From the NCBI GenBank assembly GCA_046160725.1, contig JBJXHB010000529.1, positions 1 through 23,610 on the forward strand: a stretch of 23,610 nt of DNA. Reading direction: 5' to 3'. The position numbers and the translations under genes are program-made. Positions within the stretch are counted from its first letter, which is position 1; each line of letters opens with the position of its first letter. Positions 22,150 through 23,610 of the stretch are shown here, piece by piece. This stretch comes from JBJXHB01 sp046160725. Its GTDB lineage: Bacteria > Pseudomonadota > Gammaproteobacteria > Burkholderiales > Burkholderiaceae_C. A model generated the notes under the pieces. The model worked only from the letters and a program-made list of their open reading frames with translations. It did not search any database and was not told the origin of the DNA.

Positions 22150-23394
22150 CCGCGCGAAACAGCCGTAGGCGTCGTGGCGGTCCAGGTGCGCCCGGGCCGG
22201 CACGCCCGTCGCCGCGGCCCGCGCCAGCGTGTCGGGCCCGGCGATGCAGCCGGCGTTGTCCTCGATGCCGTCGATGCCGTCGGTGTCGGCCGCCAGCACA
22301 TGCACACCCGGCAGCCCCGACAGCGCGATCGCGCAGGCCAGCGTGAACTCGCCGGCCCGGCCGCCACGGCCCGGTTGAGGATGGCGCAGCGTGACGGTGG
22401 TCTCGCCGCCGGACAGGACCACGCAGGGCCGCCGGAACGGCGTGCCGTGCAAGGCCACGGACCGCGCCAACGCGGCATGCACCTTGGCCACCTCGCGGCT
22501 TTCGCCCTCCAGGTCGTCGCCGAGCACATGCACCTCCAGCCCCGCGCCGCGGGCCAGCGCGGCAGCCGCCTCCAGGCTGCGACGTGGCGTGGCCACCATG
22601 CGCAGCGCATGGCCGGCCAGGCGCGGGTCGCCCGGCTTGGGCGTCTCGTAGCGCCCGTCGCGCAGGGCCTGCTCGGCGCCGCCCGGCAGCGCGATGCCGT
22701 AGCGCTGCAGGATGTCCAGCGCATCGGCGCAGCTGCTGGCATCGGCACCGGTGGGGCCGCTGGCGATCACCGACGGGTCGTCGCCGGGCACGTCGCTGAT
22801 GACCAGCGTCAACACCGGCGCCGGCGCACAGGCCACGCCCAGGCGGCCGCCCTTGATGGCGCTGAGGTGCTTGCGCACGCAGTTCATCTCGTCGATGGCA
22901 GCGCCACTGGCCAGCAACGCCTGGTTGACGGACTGCTTGTCGGCCAGGGTCAGGCCGGGCGCGGGCAGCGACAGCAGCGCCGAGCCACCGCCGGAGATCA
23001 GCGCGATCACCAAGTCGTCCCGCCCCAGGCCCCGGGCCAGCTCCAGCATGCGGCCGGCGGCCTGCAGGCCCGCGGCGTCGGGCACCGGGTGGGCGGCCTC
23101 GACGACCTCGATGCGCGCCTGCCCGGACGCCTGGCGCCGCGCATAGGCCGGCGGTACGTGGCCGTAGCGCGTCACCACCAGCCCGGATAGCGGTGCTGCG
23201 GCCGGCCAGGCGGCGTCCAGCGCCGCGGCCATGGACCCGCCGGCCTTGCCAGCCCCCAGCACCCGGGTACGACCCTTGGGTGGCGGGGGCAGATGCGCGG
23301 CCAGGATGGTGTCCGGCAGGGCGGCCGCGACGGCGGCGTCAAACAGCGCGCGCAGAAAGCCGCGCGGGTCGGTGTGAGGGGATGGCGTGGTCAT
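22078..23394 (-). CDS. Glycerate 2-kinase, MOFRL/DUF4147 type
   Basis: A 438-residue glycerate kinase of the class II (TtuD/GckA-like) type, which phosphorylates D-glycerate with ATP to 2-phosphoglycerate and feeds glyoxylate, tartrate or hydroxypyruvate carbon into glycolysis. The N-terminal domain has VLGAGKAGGSMAAALD (about 46-61) and LISGGGSALLSLPAPGLTL. Next come NCVRKHLSAIKGGRL with conserved Lys/Arg and VISDVPGDDPSVIASGPT. The C-terminal MOFRL domain shows VVLSGGETTVTLRH, AGEFTLACAIALSG, VLAADTDGIDG and DLVLTGPTFTNVNDFRALLVL, the usual end. Length is normal and the start at 23394 is the only one that fits. It stands alone: no glyoxylate carboligase or tartronate semialdehyde reductase is in the window. 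Its 3' end overlaps the LysR-HTH gene. Confidence 0.93.
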   Translation of the reverse strand: MTTPSPHTDPRGFLRALFDAAVAAALPDTILAAHLPPPPKGRTRVLGAGKAGGSMAAALDAAWPAAAPLSGLVVTRYGHVPPAYARRQASGQARIEVVEAAHPVPDAAGLQAAGRMLELARGLGRDDLVIALISGGGSALLSLPAPGLTLADKQSVNQALLASGAAIDEMNCVRKHLSAIKGGRLGVACAPAPVLTLVISDVPGDDPSVIASGPTGADASSCADALDILQRYGIALPGGAEQALRDGRYETPKPGDPRLAGHALRMVATPRRSLEAAAALARGAGLEVHVLGDDLEGESREVAKVHAALARSVALHGTPFRRPCVVLSGGETTVTLRHPQPGRGGRAGEFTLACAIALSGLPGVHVLAADTDGIDGIEDNAGCIAGPDTLARAAATGVPARAHLDRHDAYGCFARLGDLVLTGPTFTNVNDFRALLVL

Positions 23395-23496
23395 GGCGGG
23401 TGCAGCGGCAAGGGCTGCAGGAGCGGCCGCATTGTGCGGGCCGCTGACGCACAGCGAGGACCCGACCCGAAGCTCGACAGCCTCCTAGGAGTCTGG

Positions 23497-23525
23497 GCGG
23501 CAGAAGGGAAGTCCCTGACTGCCGT
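23497..23525 (+). other. Hairpin in transposase leader
   Basis: GCGGCAG (23497-23503) pairs with CTGCCGT (23519-23525, one G-T), and GGGA (23506-23509) with TCCC (23512-23515) inside it, giving a two-part stem 26 bases before the transposase ATG. Such structures in IS leaders can limit outside transcription, but the role here is a guess. Confidence 0.35.
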
Positions 23526-23551
23526 TGAGGGCTGAGGTCCGTTTGGTGGCC

Positions 23552-23610
23552 ATGGCCGCGAACTACCTCCCGTACGAACCGCAGCAGATGCTGCTGTTGC
23601 CCGAAGCGAT
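23552..23610 (+). CDS. IS1182-like transposase, N-terminal fragment (cut by window end)
   Basis: Only the first 19 codons are visible, reading MAANYLPYEPQQMLLLPEA. This pattern (a Tyr-Pro-Tyr segment, then Gln and a triple Leu before Pro) is how many IS1182-type transposases begin, just before their DWLPxxHLAYF segment. There is no strong ribosome site. The frame runs off the window edge. The call rests on a short piece, so the family could be a related DDE group. Confidence 0.6.
   Translation, partial: MAANYLPYEPQQMLLLPEA

Larger units (their letters stand above)
23482..23610 (+). mobile_element. Probable left edge of an insertion sequence (truncated by window)
   Basis: The transposase start at 23552 implies an element that continues beyond the window. 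Upstream, the palindrome CTCCTAGGAG (23482-23491) contains the rare CTAG and marks a change in composition, so the left end is probably near here. The terminal repeat and target duplication cannot be confirmed without the right end. Confidence 0.4.

Noticed and set aside
1..23610. tRNA, rRNA, CRISPR array or prophage
   Set aside because: No tRNA-like cloverleaf, rRNA sequence, regularly spaced repeat or phage structural gene was seen; the muramidase alone is not enough for a prophage.

Overview
The window is GC-rich DNA (roughly 70% G+C by eye) with tightly packed genes on both strands. Third codon positions are so rich in G and C that most genes carry long open frames on the opposite strand. 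The gene content points to a betaproteobacterium of the order Burkholderiales (Comamonadaceae / Rubrivivax-Leptothrix-Ideonella-like): a Bug-type tricarboxylate receptor, a MOFRL-type glycerate kinase, a PanE paralogue, an IorB-like molybdenum hydroxylase and an Lhr2-type helicase. This assignment is inferred from gene content, not from a marker gene.

Layout. 1-721: the C-terminal end of a LytTR response regulator and a small 2TM-domain membrane protein. 770-4768: a likely D-amino-acid module, with an N-acyl-D-amino-acid deacylase (minus strand) divergent from a Bug periplasmic receptor and a DauA-like FAD D-amino-acid dehydrogenase (plus strand). 4835-7782: PanE-like ketopantoate reductase divergent from a one-polypeptide ABC exporter. 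7836-12586 (all minus strand): a NadR-type ribosylnicotinamide kinase, a Tat-exported agmatine-deiminase-family protein, an acyl-CoA synthetase, and then a TerC/Alx membrane protein with its own manganese-type (yybP-ykoY) riboswitch leader. 12733-16711 (plus strand): a Tat-exported molybdopterin-binding subunit lacking its iron-sulphur partner, and an orphan peptide/nickel-type ABC substrate-binding protein. 16766-21270: a ligase-associated-type DEXH helicase carrying a 27-bp tandem repeat, a divergent unknown 320-residue acidic protein, and a lone N-acetylmuramidase with a C-terminal peptidoglycan-binding domain. 21271-23394: a long regulatory intergenic region ending in a second yybP-ykoY-like element, a DNA-binding-domain-only LysR protein, and a convergent, overlapping glycerate kinase. 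23395-23610: the probable left edge of an insertion sequence, with the first codons of a transposase.

The most unusual feature is the pair of yybP-ykoY-like leaders. The first precedes terC, a classic target. The second lies directly before a stand-alone LysR-type HTH protein, which I do not know as a target of this riboswitch. In both, the 3' strand of the aptamer closing stem is complementary to the ribosome-binding region, so both look like translational ON switches. If correct, Mn2+ would control both an exporter-type membrane protein and a small DNA-binding protein.

Limits: assignments rest on reading translations and motifs by eye. Promoters and terminators are weak calls, and no alignment or folding program was run.
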